Origin: Ampullaceana balthica
Lineage: Eukaryota; Mollusca; Gastropoda; Lymnaeidae
Assembly: GCA_944989445.1 (NCBI GenBank)
Contig: CALYLW010000060.1
Span: 500,459-564,458, forward strand
DNA length: 64,000 bases
Direction: 5' to 3'
Made by a program: the position numbers and the translations under genes
Notes under the pieces: generated by a model
Told to the model about the DNA's origin: nothing
Databases searched by the model: none
The model's input: the letters and a program-made list of their open reading frames with translations, nothing else
Shown here: positions 11,645-22,449 of the stretch, in pieces
Layout of the letters: every line of letters begins with the position of its first letter
Numbering within the stretch: position 1 is the stretch's first letter

Positions 11645-13395
11645 TTATGTTCCACCCTCATGGTGTGTTCCACTTCATATTATGTCCCACCCTCATGGTG
11701 TGTCCCACTTCATATTAAGTCCCACCCTCATGGTGTGCCCCACTTCATATTATTTCTCACCCTCAAGGCGTGTCCCTATTCATATTATTTCCCACCCTCA
11801 TGGTGCGTCCCACTTCATATTATGTCCCACCATCATGGTGTGTCCCACTTCATATTACTTCTCACCCTCATGGTGTGTCCCACTTCATACTATGTCCCAC
11901 CCTCATCGTGTGTCCCACTTCATATTATTTCTCACCCTCATAATGTGTCCCACTTCATATTATGTATCACCCTCATGGTGTGTCCCACTTCATATTATTT
12001 CTCACCCTCATGGTGTGTCCCATTTCATGTTATTTCTCAACCTCATGGTGTGTCCCACTTCATATTATGTCCTACCCTCATGGTGTGTCCCTCTTCATGT
12101 TATTTCTCAACCTCCATGGTGTGTCCCACTTGATATTATGTCCCACCATCATTGTGTGTCCCACTTAATATTATGTCCCACCCTCATGGTGTGTCCCACT
12201 TCATATTATTTCTCACCCTCATGATGTGTCCACTTCATATTATTTCTCACCATCATGGTGTGTCCCACTTCATATTATTTCTCACCCTCATGGTGTGTCC
12301 CACTTCATATTATTTCTCACCCTCATGGTGTGTCCCACTTGATATTATTTCTCACCCTCATGATGTGTCCCACTTCATATTATTTCTCACCATCATGGTG
12401 TGTCCCACTTCATATTATTTCTCACCCTCATTGTGTGTCCCACTTCATATTATTTCTCACCCTCATTGTGTGTTCCACTTCATATTATGTCCCACCCTCA
12501 TGGTGTGTCCCACTTCATATTAAGTCCCACCCTCATGGTGTGCCCCACTTCATATTATTTCTCACCCTCAAGGCGTGTCCCTATTCATATTATTTCCCAC
12601 CCTCATGGTGCGTCCCACTTCATATTATGTCCCACCATCATGGTGTGTCCCACTTCATATTACTTCTCACCCTCATGGTGTGTCCCACTTCATACTATGT
12701 CCCACCCTCATCGTGTGTCCCACTTCATATTATTTCTCACCCTCATAATGTGTCCCACTTCATATTATGTATCACCCTCATGGTGTGTCCCACTTCATAT
12801 TATTTCTCACCCTCATGGTGTGTCCCATTTCATGTTATTTCTCAACCTCATGGTGTGTCCCACTTCATATTATGTCCTACCCTCATGGTGTGTCCCTCTT
12901 CATGTTATTTCTCAACCTCCATGGTGTGTCCCACTTGATATTATGTCCCACCATCATTGTGTGTCCCACTTAATATTATGTCCCACCCTCATGGTGTGTC
13001 CCACTTCATATTATTTCTCACCCTCATGATGTGTCCACTTCATATTATTTCTCACCATCATGGTGTGTCCCACTTCATATTATTTCTCACCCTCATGGTG
13101 TGTCCCACTTCATATTATTTCTCACCCTCATGGTGTGTCCCACTTGATATTATTTCTCACCCTCATGATGTGTCCCACTTCATATTATTTCTCACCATCA
13201 TGGTGTGTCCCACTTCATATTATTTCTCACCCTCATTGTGTGTCCCACTTCATATTATTTCTCACCCTCATTGTGTGTTCCACTTCATATCATGTCCCAC
13301 CATCATGGTGTGTCCCACTTCATATTATTTCTCACCATCATGGTGTGTCCCACCTAACATTGTTTCTCACCATCATGGTGTGTGTCACCTCAAGG
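11645..13395. repeat. 35-bp minisatellite, ~50 copies, with an 805-bp higher-order duplication
   Basis: The unit is about 35 bp, built from CCCTCATGGTGTGTCCCACT plus a TCATATTATGTCCCA-type half. The block around 11660-12465 recurs almost unchanged 805 bp later (805 = 23 x 35): stretches at 11962-12168 and 12767-12973 give identical translations. Because 35 is not a multiple of 3 and the unit has no stop in any + frame, all three + frames stay open and spell the same 35-residue cycle. The long reading frames here are therefore a consequence of the array, not evidence for proteins. Confidence 0.92.
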
Positions 13396-13454
13396 TAAAT
13401 CCAAAATCGATTATCCATAGTTTATGTCTAGTCTTGCATTGTTATTAGAAATTT

Positions 13455-13665
13455 AAATGTTGAAAAAGGGTTGATTTTCTAGGTTTCCTCGGGTAACCCA
13501 TATCACGTCCGAATTTAGGACGGAAAGAACAATAGTTTGTATGTGTTTGGTCTCCCATCAGAAATAAGAACAGTTTCTATCTGAGGGTTGTATTAAGTTA
13601 TCTTTGTGTTGTATTTCTAAGTTAGAATTAATTGCCTTATGTCCTCTAGTGTTTCAATATTAAAT
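13455..13665 (-). mobile_element. LINE ORF2 fragment, minus arm of an inverted pair
   Basis: The reverse complement of this stretch matches 13840-14095: both carry the GAAACACTAGAGGA block, the 'aattaattctaa-ttagaaatacaacacaaagataactta' block, 'acaaacacatacaaa' and the ttcggacgtg/ttcggtcgtg region. It lacks about 45 bp present in the plus arm. Confidence 0.75.
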
Positions 13666-13682
13666 TATTTACTTATGGTGTT

Positions 13683-14195
13683 ATGCTTGTTTATATATAT
13701 TTGTTCCAAAATGGAATAGAACGATTGCAAATTTTAAAATACGCTAACTTTATCTCCATTTATCTAAGAATTAAATTTTATTTCAGATTCATTACTGGAA
13801 AATATTCAAAACTGACAAGAATAATATCATTAGTTAAATCATTAAACCTTGAAACACTAGAGGATAGAAGAATCAAGTGTAAAGTAGTAATCATACATAA
13901 ATCAATTAATTCTAATTTAGAAATACAACACAAAGATAACTTAGTACAACCCTCAGTTAGACATAAGGATAAAAACACCTTTCTTATTCCGTATGCAAGA
14001 ACAAACACATACAAAATTTCGTTCTTCCCGTCCGAAATTCGGTCGTGCACCGGGTTGCCTGAAGAAACCAGGAAAATCAACACTTTTTCAACATTTGAAT
14101 CTCTAATAAAAATGCAGGACTAAACACAAACTATAGATAAGCGTAGGAAGCAATAAATTTCTACATAGAAGGAGCTTCTGTAACAGATAAGATAA
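13683..14195 (+). mobile_element. LINE ORF2 C-terminal fragment with 3' tail, plus arm of an inverted pair
   Basis: The frame to 14123 encodes LNLETLEDRRIKCKVVIIHK, an IPYARTNTYKISFFPSEIR block and LPEETRKINTFSTFESL. These match the C-terminal end of many CR1/jockey-like ORF2 proteins (W..L..RR...K....K......YP..RT..YK.SFFP..I..WN.LP......S...FK). The tail ttctgtaacagataagataagat at 14172-14195 is a GATAA-type LINE 3' end; a similar tail is at 29408-29435. The N-terminal part of the open frame is not LINE-like. Confidence 0.75.
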
Positions 14196-14199
14196 GATG

Positions 14200-15080
14200 T
14201 TTTTATTTTTCTTCTCGATCTTTATGACATATTATCAATATAGTTATCATTTTGACTCTATAAGTATATGTGCAGTGGGGCAAGAATTCTTTCTGTAGTA
14301 CTGAAGAGGATACTTAAATGGTCACAAGGGCTAATAAACTGGTTTCTGGTTTGAGGGAACTGAAGTTTGGAAAGGAAAAGAGAGGGAGAAGACACGCAAG
14401 TGTAAAATTTTGTTGCATCTTCTTATTAAATACTTATCTGAATGTAATGTCAATAGCTGTGAAAAATATATACAAAATAACCATAACTTAAACAGCTGCT
14501 AAGCTAAGCTGCTGATTTATTTGATTGTACTTTTTGACCACAGAACAAGGCTTGCCTTAATTTTTCCCAATTATTTACTTTAGCGACTTTTTCCGACATT
14601 AAAATTGTATCAGTTCAGTTATGTCAAGATTGAAAATTAATTCAACACCTTGCAGCTATCAAAAGCATTTTTCTCTATTTACACATTCTATATTTATGTT
14701 TAGTCCCTGTAGATACATTTAAAAGAAATATCCCGCATTATTTTGTTTCCGTAGAAGGTAACCACAGTAAGTCATATCATGCAGGAAGGTGTATGAAAGA
14801 TTTTACCACTAACATTTTCTTAAAGATAACGCTTATCTTTAAGATACATATTTTAAGAAAAAAATCTTTCTTGTAAAAATGTATCCTTACCACATGGCCT
14901 TAAAATTTCACTTTAAATTTAGCGCATCTCAACCACCACATAAACAATTTATCTGGTCGCTTGTGCAGCACGAGATTTCACTGATCTACTACAGATAGTA
15001 CTTAGTGTATAGTGAGTATATTTTAATTACATTTTAAATCATTAGCTCATAAGTTTCTATATAACCACAGCATACGAGGG
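14200..15080. other. AT-rich intergenic DNA without recognised features
   Basis: No supported gene, array or transposon terminus. Confidence 0.5.
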
Positions 15081-15084
15081 GATT

Positions 15085-15215
15085 GTGTGGCTAGCACTAT
15101 GCCCGGCCGCCTTTACTTCCCCCAACTTGTGTTAGCTACCCATTCAGAGCTCGGTGGACTCAGGGACTAGAAATCTGTGAACACTGCTTCACTTGCCCAA
15201 TAGCCCCTCTTGATC
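15085..15215. repeat. Candidate SINE-like dispersed repeat
   Basis: A GC-rich island (gtgtggctagcactatgccc, then ggccgcctttacttccccca and a 'cccattcagagctcggtggactcagggactagaaa' block) stands out from its AT-rich surroundings. It resembles dispersed repeats I have seen in molluscan sequence. I cannot prove a tRNA-derived head. Confidence 0.35.
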
Positions 15216-15519
15216 TGTTTAAGGGGACTTTACTTACTTTACTATACTTTTTAAAACATTACTTATCTTATTTAATTATTAGATATTAATATTAAAAGAA
15301 TCTCTCAAACGACTATACAAATGCATAGATTATGCTTTTTGTACTTAAGTTCTGAAGGACTTTAATACATTCGTCAGAACTTGTGGTTTTTAATAACACT
15401 TATTACACGATTTATAAAAACTATATTTGTGTCATATGGACGAATTCTTGAGATATTGGCAACATAAAACAGAAGAATAAAGAAGCTCTCGAGATATTTA
15501 CAACATACAATTGAACTAT

Positions 15520-15905
15520 GAAGAGACGGGCCGAAGGCGGTTTACTGAAACCTCTAAACCAGTCGCTTCGGGTAGATGCGGCTCGTTAACCTTGGCTGGT
15601 AGTTCATCTAGAAGAAGGAAACTCTGACTTCAAACCTCCGCTGCCTCGCGGCTACACCCGCTACCCGGGAAAGGCTAAGGGAGTAAACCCTGACAGAAAA
15701 ACAGGAAATGGAGTACCTACAGGCGGTCTATTCCCGTGACGGGGAGAGGGGGGATATGCTGTATGGGTAGCAGCTAATTCTCCATAATACCCGTCCAGGC
15801 CTGCATCACCTCTGGAGAGGACACTTCAGTGTCTCAAAAAGCCCTGCACTAAGAAGTTTTTTGTTGCAGCCCACCCAAGGCGATGCACCATGACTCTCGA
15901 TACAG
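15520..15905. repeat. GC-rich dispersed-repeat candidate
   Basis: About 385 bp of much higher GC than the flanks. It includes 'tctagaagaaggaaactctgacttcaaacctccgctgcct', 'cccgggaaaggctaagggagtaaaccct' and 'gcctgcatcacctctggagaggacacttcagtgt'. No open frame. The compositional break and motif style suggest the 5' or UTR part of a retroelement, but I have no second copy in the window. Confidence 0.35.
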
Positions 15906-16436
15906 AAGGATGCCAAAGAATTGACATCTGTGTGTATAGTATTTTAAAAAAATATTTTGTGTGGGGGCTAGAAATTAGGTTGGAATTTAAAAAAAAATTC
16001 TTTTAAATTCTAAAAATATTTTCCGCTACACAAAATATGCAACTTTCATTTTGTACATGGTCCATTAACTGTGATTACGGAGGTTGTAGTATATTGAGTA
16101 TTACGGAATGTGAACACCATAGATAACTATGTAAAATAACGGGGTCACTTCCGGCAGTAATGTAAAAAATAAATATAGCGTTCAATGTGAACTTCAACGA
16201 CTTACTTATGATTGTATTCTAATTGTCTTCTATGTTAGACCATGACCATAATTAAGGAACAAATACTGAAACCATTCAGTACACCACAGAGGTAAAATTA
16301 AAAACCCTGAAATAATTATTCTATTCCATCTAATGCTCAAAGCTCAAAGCACAATTGAAAACATTTATCATCTTGTTTTTTTTTATAAACCGTCGTTACC
16401 TATTTATTAAATTTTACTCATTATGTTGCAGCCGCC

Positions 16437-17012
16437 ATGACCGGGTTGACAAGTAAACTACTGGGTCTATGGTGTTTGATCGCCTTTTTTCCCGGTTCAA
16501 ATTCTCAGATGAGTTGGATGACCGATGGACTTGTTCCATGGACATTTACCTGTCCTGTTAATACAAGCTTTAAAAAAATCGCTAAATCGGTTTACAATTT
16601 TCTCCCGAACAACTTGAGTGACCAGCAGTGGAACTTCACCTGCAGCAACTTACCGACGGACACAGTGACCGTCCTCAGCAACTGTGAGTGGAGCGGTTAC
16701 GCCAATTCGTATACATCGTATATCAACTACCAGTGTCCAAACGATGACGTCATGACGGGGATGAGGACGACATACGACAGTTCATTTCAGGACCGGATGT
16801 TTGAATTCCAGTGCTGTGCCCCTGTCGGCTACGCCACCTACAGCTGTTTTTACACCGAGTATTTAAATAGTTATCACTACCCAGTTTACTATCGCATCCC
16901 CGACGGTTATGTGCTTCGAGGTCTCCACAGCCCGTTCTCAACAACTGCCCGTGATCGTCGTCTGAGTTTCTTGTTGTGTAAATTAGGCAAACTTGCTGTC
17001 GTTGTGGGATAG
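16437..17012 (+). CDS. DPT2: dermatopontin-family secreted matrix protein, 191 aa
   Basis: Dermatopontin-like secreted protein. The signal peptide covers about residues 1-24 (SKLLGLWCLIAFFPG core, ending near SNSQ). Mature motifs: DQQWNFTC near 64, NCEWSGYAN near 82, NYQCPNDDVMTG near 98, MFEFQCC near 122, YRIPDGYVLRGLH near 149, and a C-terminal LLCKLGKLAVVVG. There are eight mature cysteines and sequons NTS, NLS and NFT. As in DPT1 the coding region is uninterrupted; the conserved intron position of DPT3-DPT8 falls within its VMTGM stretch. The start is supported by TTATGTTGCAG ending 5 nt before the ATG, a likely acceptor for an upstream non-coding exon. AATAAA signals lie at 17123 and 17137. 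GC at many third positions contrasts with the AT-rich flanks, as expected for selected coding sequence. Confidence 0.92.
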   Translation: MTGLTSKLLGLWCLIAFFPGSNSQMSWMTDGLVPWTFTCPVNTSFKKIAKSVYNFLPNNLSDQQWNFTCSNLPTDTVTVLSNCEWSGYANSYTSYINYQCPNDDVMTGMRTTYDSSFQDRMFEFQCCAPVGYATYSCFYTEYLNSYHYPVYYRIPDGYVLRGLHSPFSTTARDRRLSFLLCKLGKLAVVVG

Positions 17013-17254
17013 ACAGAAATCTTGGGGGAAACAGTAAATGTGTGGGCCCGAGAATAGGCGAGACAAAATATGTTTGCTTTAAATATCAGAATTTAAAAAA
17101 ATTATACATTATTAGAATGATAAATAAATAATGTTAAATAAAGACTGCTTTAAAACGTATTCACTTATTTCGTCAATTAACATAGATTTAAAAATATTTT
17201 ATAATGTTTGCTATAACTATTCAATGCTTTTGGGATACATTTTTTAACCACCTT

Positions 17255-17475
17255 TTATTAACTCGCTTTCCTTCCTGTGGATTTGTTTGTTTGTCTGTCC
17301 ACAATTTTTCAAAATCTTCCAACGTAAAATTTAACCACTTTTGGTGGTCCTAGAGATCTCAAAATTTTACCACAGATAGGTCTTGGATGACAATACATTG
17401 TACCGAAATTTCAGATCGATTGAATGTACATTAATTAATTTAATGCACATCTTAGTTTATCTTTATATAAGCATC
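17255..17475 (-). repeat. Family A-related repeat, diverged copy
   Basis: Reverse-strand relative of the copy at 44785-44960: shared blocks are 'ctgtccacaatttttcaaa', 'ggtcctagagatctcaaaattttaccacagat', and 'atttcagatcgattgaatgta'. It keeps the family core but lacks clear termini. Confidence 0.5.
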
Positions 17476-18110
17476 TGTACCCGCCTGCCTTAGTTTAATT
17501 TCACGTGACGAGTTCACCACGTAACCTCATCGCTTTGTTATTAAACGTTGGGCGGGCGCTGATGAAGTGTTTGGTAAAATAAATAGAGGTAAAAAAATAT
17601 TTTTAAAAACCACGTTTTATAAGTCAGTGGATTAAAAAGAAGAAAATAATTTAAAACTTTTAAGTTCAAGTACTTCGATTTAAATGACTAAAACGTGGGG
17701 TGGGTGTTTGGTATCAAAATTAAAGATTTCTAATTTAGAAGACAAAAGAGAGATCTATAAGTGGGAGAATGAGTGAACCGCATATGTTAAACCTCATAAG
17801 CGCCATCTCATCTGTTAACCAAATACGCAAAAAGACAAGTGTGTTGACATGATTATTTGGTTCAATTGATGAGCGGGTCTAATTGACAATATAACCAGCC
17901 GAGCTGAACAATCATTCACATGGACCTGAGGTAACTGGTATGCACAAAACGGTCTTGGCAAGGTATTACATTATCGGATATCGGTGTTCATTAAGTTTCC
18001 ACCATTGTAGAGGGTTCATGGATTCAGGAACTCTCATCTCCATTTTGTAATATATATAATAAATTTTTAATATAAAAGCCCAAGTCACCGGATGTGGAAC
18101 GCTGAGGAAC
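17476..18110. other. Intergenic DNA without recognised features
   Basis: No open frame, repeat unit or terminus recognised between the DPT2 3' repeat and the Helitron remnant. Confidence 0.45.
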
Positions 18111-18149
18111 GATGTACAACAGTCTACAGCAGTTAAAAAATCGTGTGGT

Positions 18150-18500
18150 GAGTATTAGCACTGTAAAAATATTTAACATGACGTCATTGTTTGATCTTAT
18201 ATTTAGAAAAAGGTGTGCATCAAAAGGTGTGCAAATTAATTACAAATTAAAGACGCGCTGTAAAAAATATATATTATATGACGTCATTCTTTTAGCTTAT
18301 ATCGTAATTTTGGAAAAGGGAACGATGTAAAAATAGGATTTCAGGATTTATAATTATAAAATACTTTGTGTACATTTCAGGTAGTTTAATATTTCGCATT
18401 TATTTATTATAAGTTACCTGGGATTTTGACCAAAAAAAGTGGGCGCCGTAGGCGCCCTAAAGCCGGTGTGGGCGCCGTAGGCGCCCTACAAACCCTACTT
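18150..18500 (+). mobile_element. Helitron-like internal remnant
   Basis: Matches the interior of 4178-4706 (gacgtcattgttt, caaaaggtgtgcaaatta, gcgctgtaaaaaatat, gggaacgatgtaaaa, 'tttcaggtagtttaatatttcg'). Near its end the motif GTGGGCGCCGTAGGCGCCCTA occurs twice in a row (about 18440-18490), a short palindromic duplication. Both termini are lost. Confidence 0.5.
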
Positions 18501-18529
18501 CATCAGAATGTTCGTGTAATCGTCAGGAA

Positions 18530-18690
18530 ATTTATTATTTATAGGCCGCTATTTTTTATTATTATTATTTTTACTTTTTGACTTCCAATAATTTTTAAGT
18601 GATGAGTCGATTAATCGCTACAAAATAATTTAATCGTTAAATTTTTAACGATTAATCGAGAAATTAATCGTTAATTTCCGCAGCCCTACT
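18530..18690. repeat. Possible hAT-type terminus with inverted 'attaatcg' palindromes
   Basis: The stretch has nested palindromes of TCGATTAATCG / CGATTAATCGAGAAATTAATCG and ends in CCGCAGCCCTAC. The reverse complement, TAGGGCTGCGG followed by AATTAACGATTAAT, resembles a widespread hAT-type terminus. I cannot find the opposite end. Confidence 0.3.
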
Positions 18691-19040
18691 TTTTATATTA
18701 AAATTTTCACTTTCTATCTTAGAAATTTCAGCGGGATTTCTTATCTAAAGAAATGCAGTCAATATTAACTAATTTTTTTTTGTTGCAAAAATTTTTACGT
18801 CTCCCATTTTGAAATTGGCTATCGAATTTCTAAGTCTATTGAACGATTATGAGGAACATTGTTAAATGTTTGATTGATGACCGTCGTGTTTAAGGAATTT
18901 CGATAGTAAATTAAAACTGTTTTGGATGGTGTAGTATGAGATTCTCGTACTTGATAGGCCCACTATCCAATGAGACTAAAGTCGTGGAGCGGGTGAGCTT
19001 GAAAGTAATAGGGGAAGCTGGAAGTAGCTGTATGGTAGTT

Positions 19041-19325
19041 CAGTGGGTCTCAAAGTGGTGGTCCGTGGAAAGATTCCGCCGCCGGTCCGCAGATGTTATA
19101 GAGAAAGGACATACAAATCTAATTATAATCCTCAATTTTCATCCATAAATACAAACCATATAGAATATGTCAATTTTTCGACGATAAACACATACAATAA
19201 AACATATAAAATAAAATAAATCACAATTCTCAACCACGTCAGTACAGGGAAAATAGTGCACCGGTCCCTGATGCAATGGAAAAATTCCTGGCGGTCCGCA
19301 AAACGAAAATTTTTGAGAAGCACTG
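19041..19325. mobile_element. hAT-like MITE, ~285 bp
   Basis: Imperfect terminal inverted repeats CAGTGGGTCTCAAAG and TTTTTGAGAAGCACTG. The interior (gtggtccgtgg, ccggtccgcagatg, ccacgtcagtacagggaaaat, cctggcggtccgc) matches the element at 58346-58672, which has a clean 8-bp target duplication. The flanking octamers here (TGGTAGTT, TGTTACAT) have diverged, so this copy is older. No transposase is encoded. Confidence 0.7.
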
Positions 19326-19496
19326 TGTTACATGTATTAAACAATATAGACATTTGAAGAGTTAACAAACGTCCATCCACAGATCAGTGTATATTTTCAC
19401 AAGGGAATTAGGAAAAATGATTCTCCGAAAGAGGGCATACATTAAAATGTCATGTGTTGGTTATATGCATGGATTCTGGAAAATATGTCAGTAAGA

Positions 19497-19508
19497 GATT
19501 GAGAGAGT

Positions 19509-19542
<34 letters not shown>

Positions 19543-19567
19543 GAGAGATAGAGAGAGAGAGAGATTG
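19497..19567. repeat. (GA)n microsatellite
   Basis: About 70 bp of nearly pure GA repeats with a few GGA and GATA interruptions. Confidence 0.9.
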
Positions 19568-19609
19568 TGTGGTGTTTTAAATGTATTTTTCAGTTCAATT
19601 ATGTAAACA

Positions 19610-20705
19610 GTGACTAACGTAGCAAAGAATCTAAGCGTTCCTCAAGAGGCAGTCCAACGGTTGATAACTGATGGCACCAAACCACGTGACAGGATTGCAA
19701 GAAAGTGTTTTGTTGTGCGACCGTCTTCTGTGAGGCGTAGGTTTGTTTTGATATATGTCATTGTATTGGGTGTTCCACGATCAATCGTCTTCGACGTGGT
19801 GTACTTTTGCATTGACAGCTGTCATTTTATTAGGTATTGTCACATTCCATTGAGAATATCTAATCTATGGATGAATGCTTTTCACTATTCACGTAGTTTT
19901 GATTTTCATCTGATCACGAAACAAATTCATCGTCTTACAATGTTTTCTTAGGTTCTTCTGTAAAAAAGTTGATTGCACCCTAATGTTGAATTACTTTATT
20001 CAAACAGTTACAGTTATACTTAAATGAACAATACGCCCACGAAAAAAAACATGTGATGATAGAAACAGGAGTCAGAGACGCTTTTGATTTGATTTATAGA
20101 GACGCCAAGGTTCAGAAGTCTTAGGAGACTTTTATTTTTATATTCTTTAATAATCTAAACTACATGTTTAACATTATTCCTATAACTACTTTGTGTCTCC
20201 CAACTTTATTGCCAGTGGAATTCAACGTTGTTCAGAGGTAAGCATGTAATTTGAAGGTATATTTTCTAATTAATTAAAACAACACACAATGGTGCGTATT
20301 TTCATATTTAACTTGTCTGAATAAGTTCGAAAATTAATTTTAATAAACATTGAATTCAATTCAATTGCAATCCCAAAATATCATTATTATAGAGGGAACA
20401 TTGCTGTGCGAAAAAAATATATCTCTCCATCACTCGCAAGTCAAAGAAAGAAACCACATGTGAAAAAGATACGTCACAAACTACAAAATAAAATGCAATC
20501 AATGAAGTACACAATAAGTCAAGGAGCTTACTCTGGTTTCGGTCATCTTCGCAAGCAAATAAAGGACATTGTTTCCATCGAAGTTTTAAATGTGAAAGAA
20601 TCAGTGAAACATTCCATTGAAGTTTGCTGGAATAAGTTCGAGAAGCGCTTGTTTATAACTTTTACGACTCTGTCAATCACTGGTCACCGTACACCTGTTT
20701 GAAGT
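19610..20705 (+). other. Unrecognised open frames upstream of DPT3
   Basis: Two + strand frames, 19610-19951 and 20406-20702, are open for 98-113 codons but start with non-ATG codons at the given positions and show no domain I recognise. The second is lysine-rich at its N-terminus. Splice sites could join them to other exons, or they may be chance frames or decayed transposon sequence. I do not call a gene. The rest of 19330-21250 is AT-rich with nothing recognised. Confidence 0.25.
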
Positions 20706-21254
20706 AAGATCGATATATTTCTGGTGTGGCTCATGTAACCCGTTTAGATTTAGATTACTGATAAAAGAATCTCATATATACGCCAGGCCTTGTATCTTTT
20801 ATAAACAAGACTCATGGACGGAAGACGCAATAGCTGTATGTTATTTCAGTGATTACCTTCATAGGATCACACATTGGTATCTGTTGTGTGTGTTTTCATT
20901 TTGACATAATACGTTTAGGTAAGTCCCTACTGTGGGTAGATAATGTATGAAATACACTTTTAAAATAACAATTTTAAAATAAGTTTTAAACCATAAAGAT
21001 TTTTTTTTCATTTTTCAAAAAAAGATAAAAGAAATAGTTTTATGATTATTCTTATTCCCAATTATTACAATAAAGCTTGCTCTTTGTCATTCAAATGTAT
21101 ATAAGAGAATTAAAAACACAAATAAACAGTAGTATATTTTTTTAAAAAGATAAATACGTTCGAAATTCCATCAATGGATTTCCAACAAATTGTATCCTTT
21201 AAAATGAACTGTGCCTCTCCAATAACTTACAATGTACCATCCAACAGTCTGGCA

Positions 21255-22365
21255 ATGTCGTTCAACCGCAACTCTTGGCTATTGTTGGTCATCTCCTTCT
21301 TGGTCGTGGTTACCGGGGGCGTCACCTGGCTGACCAACAGCTACTCGGACTGGACACTAGATTGCCCTCAAGGCAAGGTCATCAAGACCCTTGTGTCCAC
21401 GTTTGTTGGGAATAAGGACCGTCAGTGGAACTTCACCTGTGGGGACGCGGGCCCCGGGGTCAACCTGACGGATTGTGAGTGGAGCGGCTACATCAACGAG
21501 TTTAAATCTCACCTTCAGTTTCAGTGTCCGAATGACGGAGTGCTGTCAGGTGAGTAAACAGTCGGCTTTCATCCCATAGAAAAACACATATCAAGAAAGA
21601 AAAATAGGAGCTCAATAACACACACTCTGCGCTAGCAATCTTTACTTAAGATAGTTTTTATCAAAGTTTAAATTTGGTTGAAATGTTAAGCTAGGACTAC
21701 ACACTGAAGATTAGTTTGAATTAATTTTCATACATTTTTGTCGTTTATGCTTGTTGGCTTAGGAAGGAAGACTTTTTGCCTATACCTTCTTTGGGTTTGT
21801 TTGCGTCATTTTCAGACCTACCCATAACCTTTAAAATAATTTTTGTAGATATGTGAAAGCTTTTAAATGTTCTGAATTAATTTATGGCTTAGATCTTAGG
21901 TGTATCGTTAAACATATTCAATAATAAGTTTTATATATAAAAAAAATTTAAACCAAATTTTATTCCTGAAAATATAATATAATATTATAGGACAAGTATT
22001 TCAATGAATACGGAAATAAAGCCTCAAATTATTTCTTCATTATCGTAGGCGTATCCACCTACTTTGATTCGAATCAGTCAGACAGGCGGTTTAAATTCAA
22101 ATGCTGTTCCCCGGGGGAGTACGTCACCCACGCTTGCGTGTACACTCCTGTCATGAACTACAACACCATGCTGCTGAATGTCAGAGTGCCGGACAAGTGG
22201 TACATGCGGGGCTTTAACGCCGACTACCAGTACAAGCAGTCGATGTACGACCGTCTGTATTACTTCAACTTGTGTCAGCTGGACAAGATTCTACCACCAC
22301 CTGAGTGCGTGAACATGTCCGGCAAGAATATCACAGATTTCAATACAACGGCCAATGCACTATGA
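21255..22365 (+). CDS. DPT3: dermatopontin-family secreted protein with C-terminal extension, 203 aa
   Basis: Two coding exons, 21255-21549 and 22049-22365, joined through a phase-1 intron (TCAG|GTGAGT ... CGTAG|GC). The ATG at 21255 is preferred over in-frame ATGs at 21174 and 21204: it starts directly before a hydrophobic signal sequence (WLLLVISFLVVVTGG), and CCATCCAACAG just before it fits the acceptor placed 5-20 nt upstream of the start in the other genes. Exon 1 has DRQWNFTC and DCEWSGYIN; exon 2 has RRFKFKCC, THACVYTP, RVPDKWYMRGF and NLCQLDK. After this family end there is an extra tail of about 24 residues with a ninth cysteine and three sequons (NMS, NIT, NTT), not seen in its neighbours. 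AATAAA lies at 22438. Confidence 0.88.
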
Positions 22366-22449
22366 GCTGTTCATCACATACAACAGTACAATGGCTAATG
22401 CAGTAAAAGCTGTGATTGTCCTTACTAAAATTTTGGAAATAAAGCAAAT

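Noticed and set aside
11645..13395. CRISPR-like repeat array
   Set aside because: No spacers: the 35-bp units abut each other and vary by point changes. The context is eukaryotic.
11627..13448. Several overlapping 68-227-codon + strand frames that look like a cysteine-rich repeat protein family
   Set aside because: They are three phases of one 35-bp minisatellite with no stop in any + frame; the 35-residue cycle is a by-product of 35 not dividing by 3. No signal peptide, conserved start or splice structure.
13683..14123. 146-codon frame as a host gene
   Set aside because: Its second half is the C-terminal end of LINE ORF2, with an inverted partner next to it.
21174..21254. Upstream ATGs at 21174 and 21204 as the DPT3 start
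   Set aside because: They would place 17-27 polar residues before the signal peptide, and the acceptor-like CCATCCAACAG lies between them and 21255, where the other genes have theirs.
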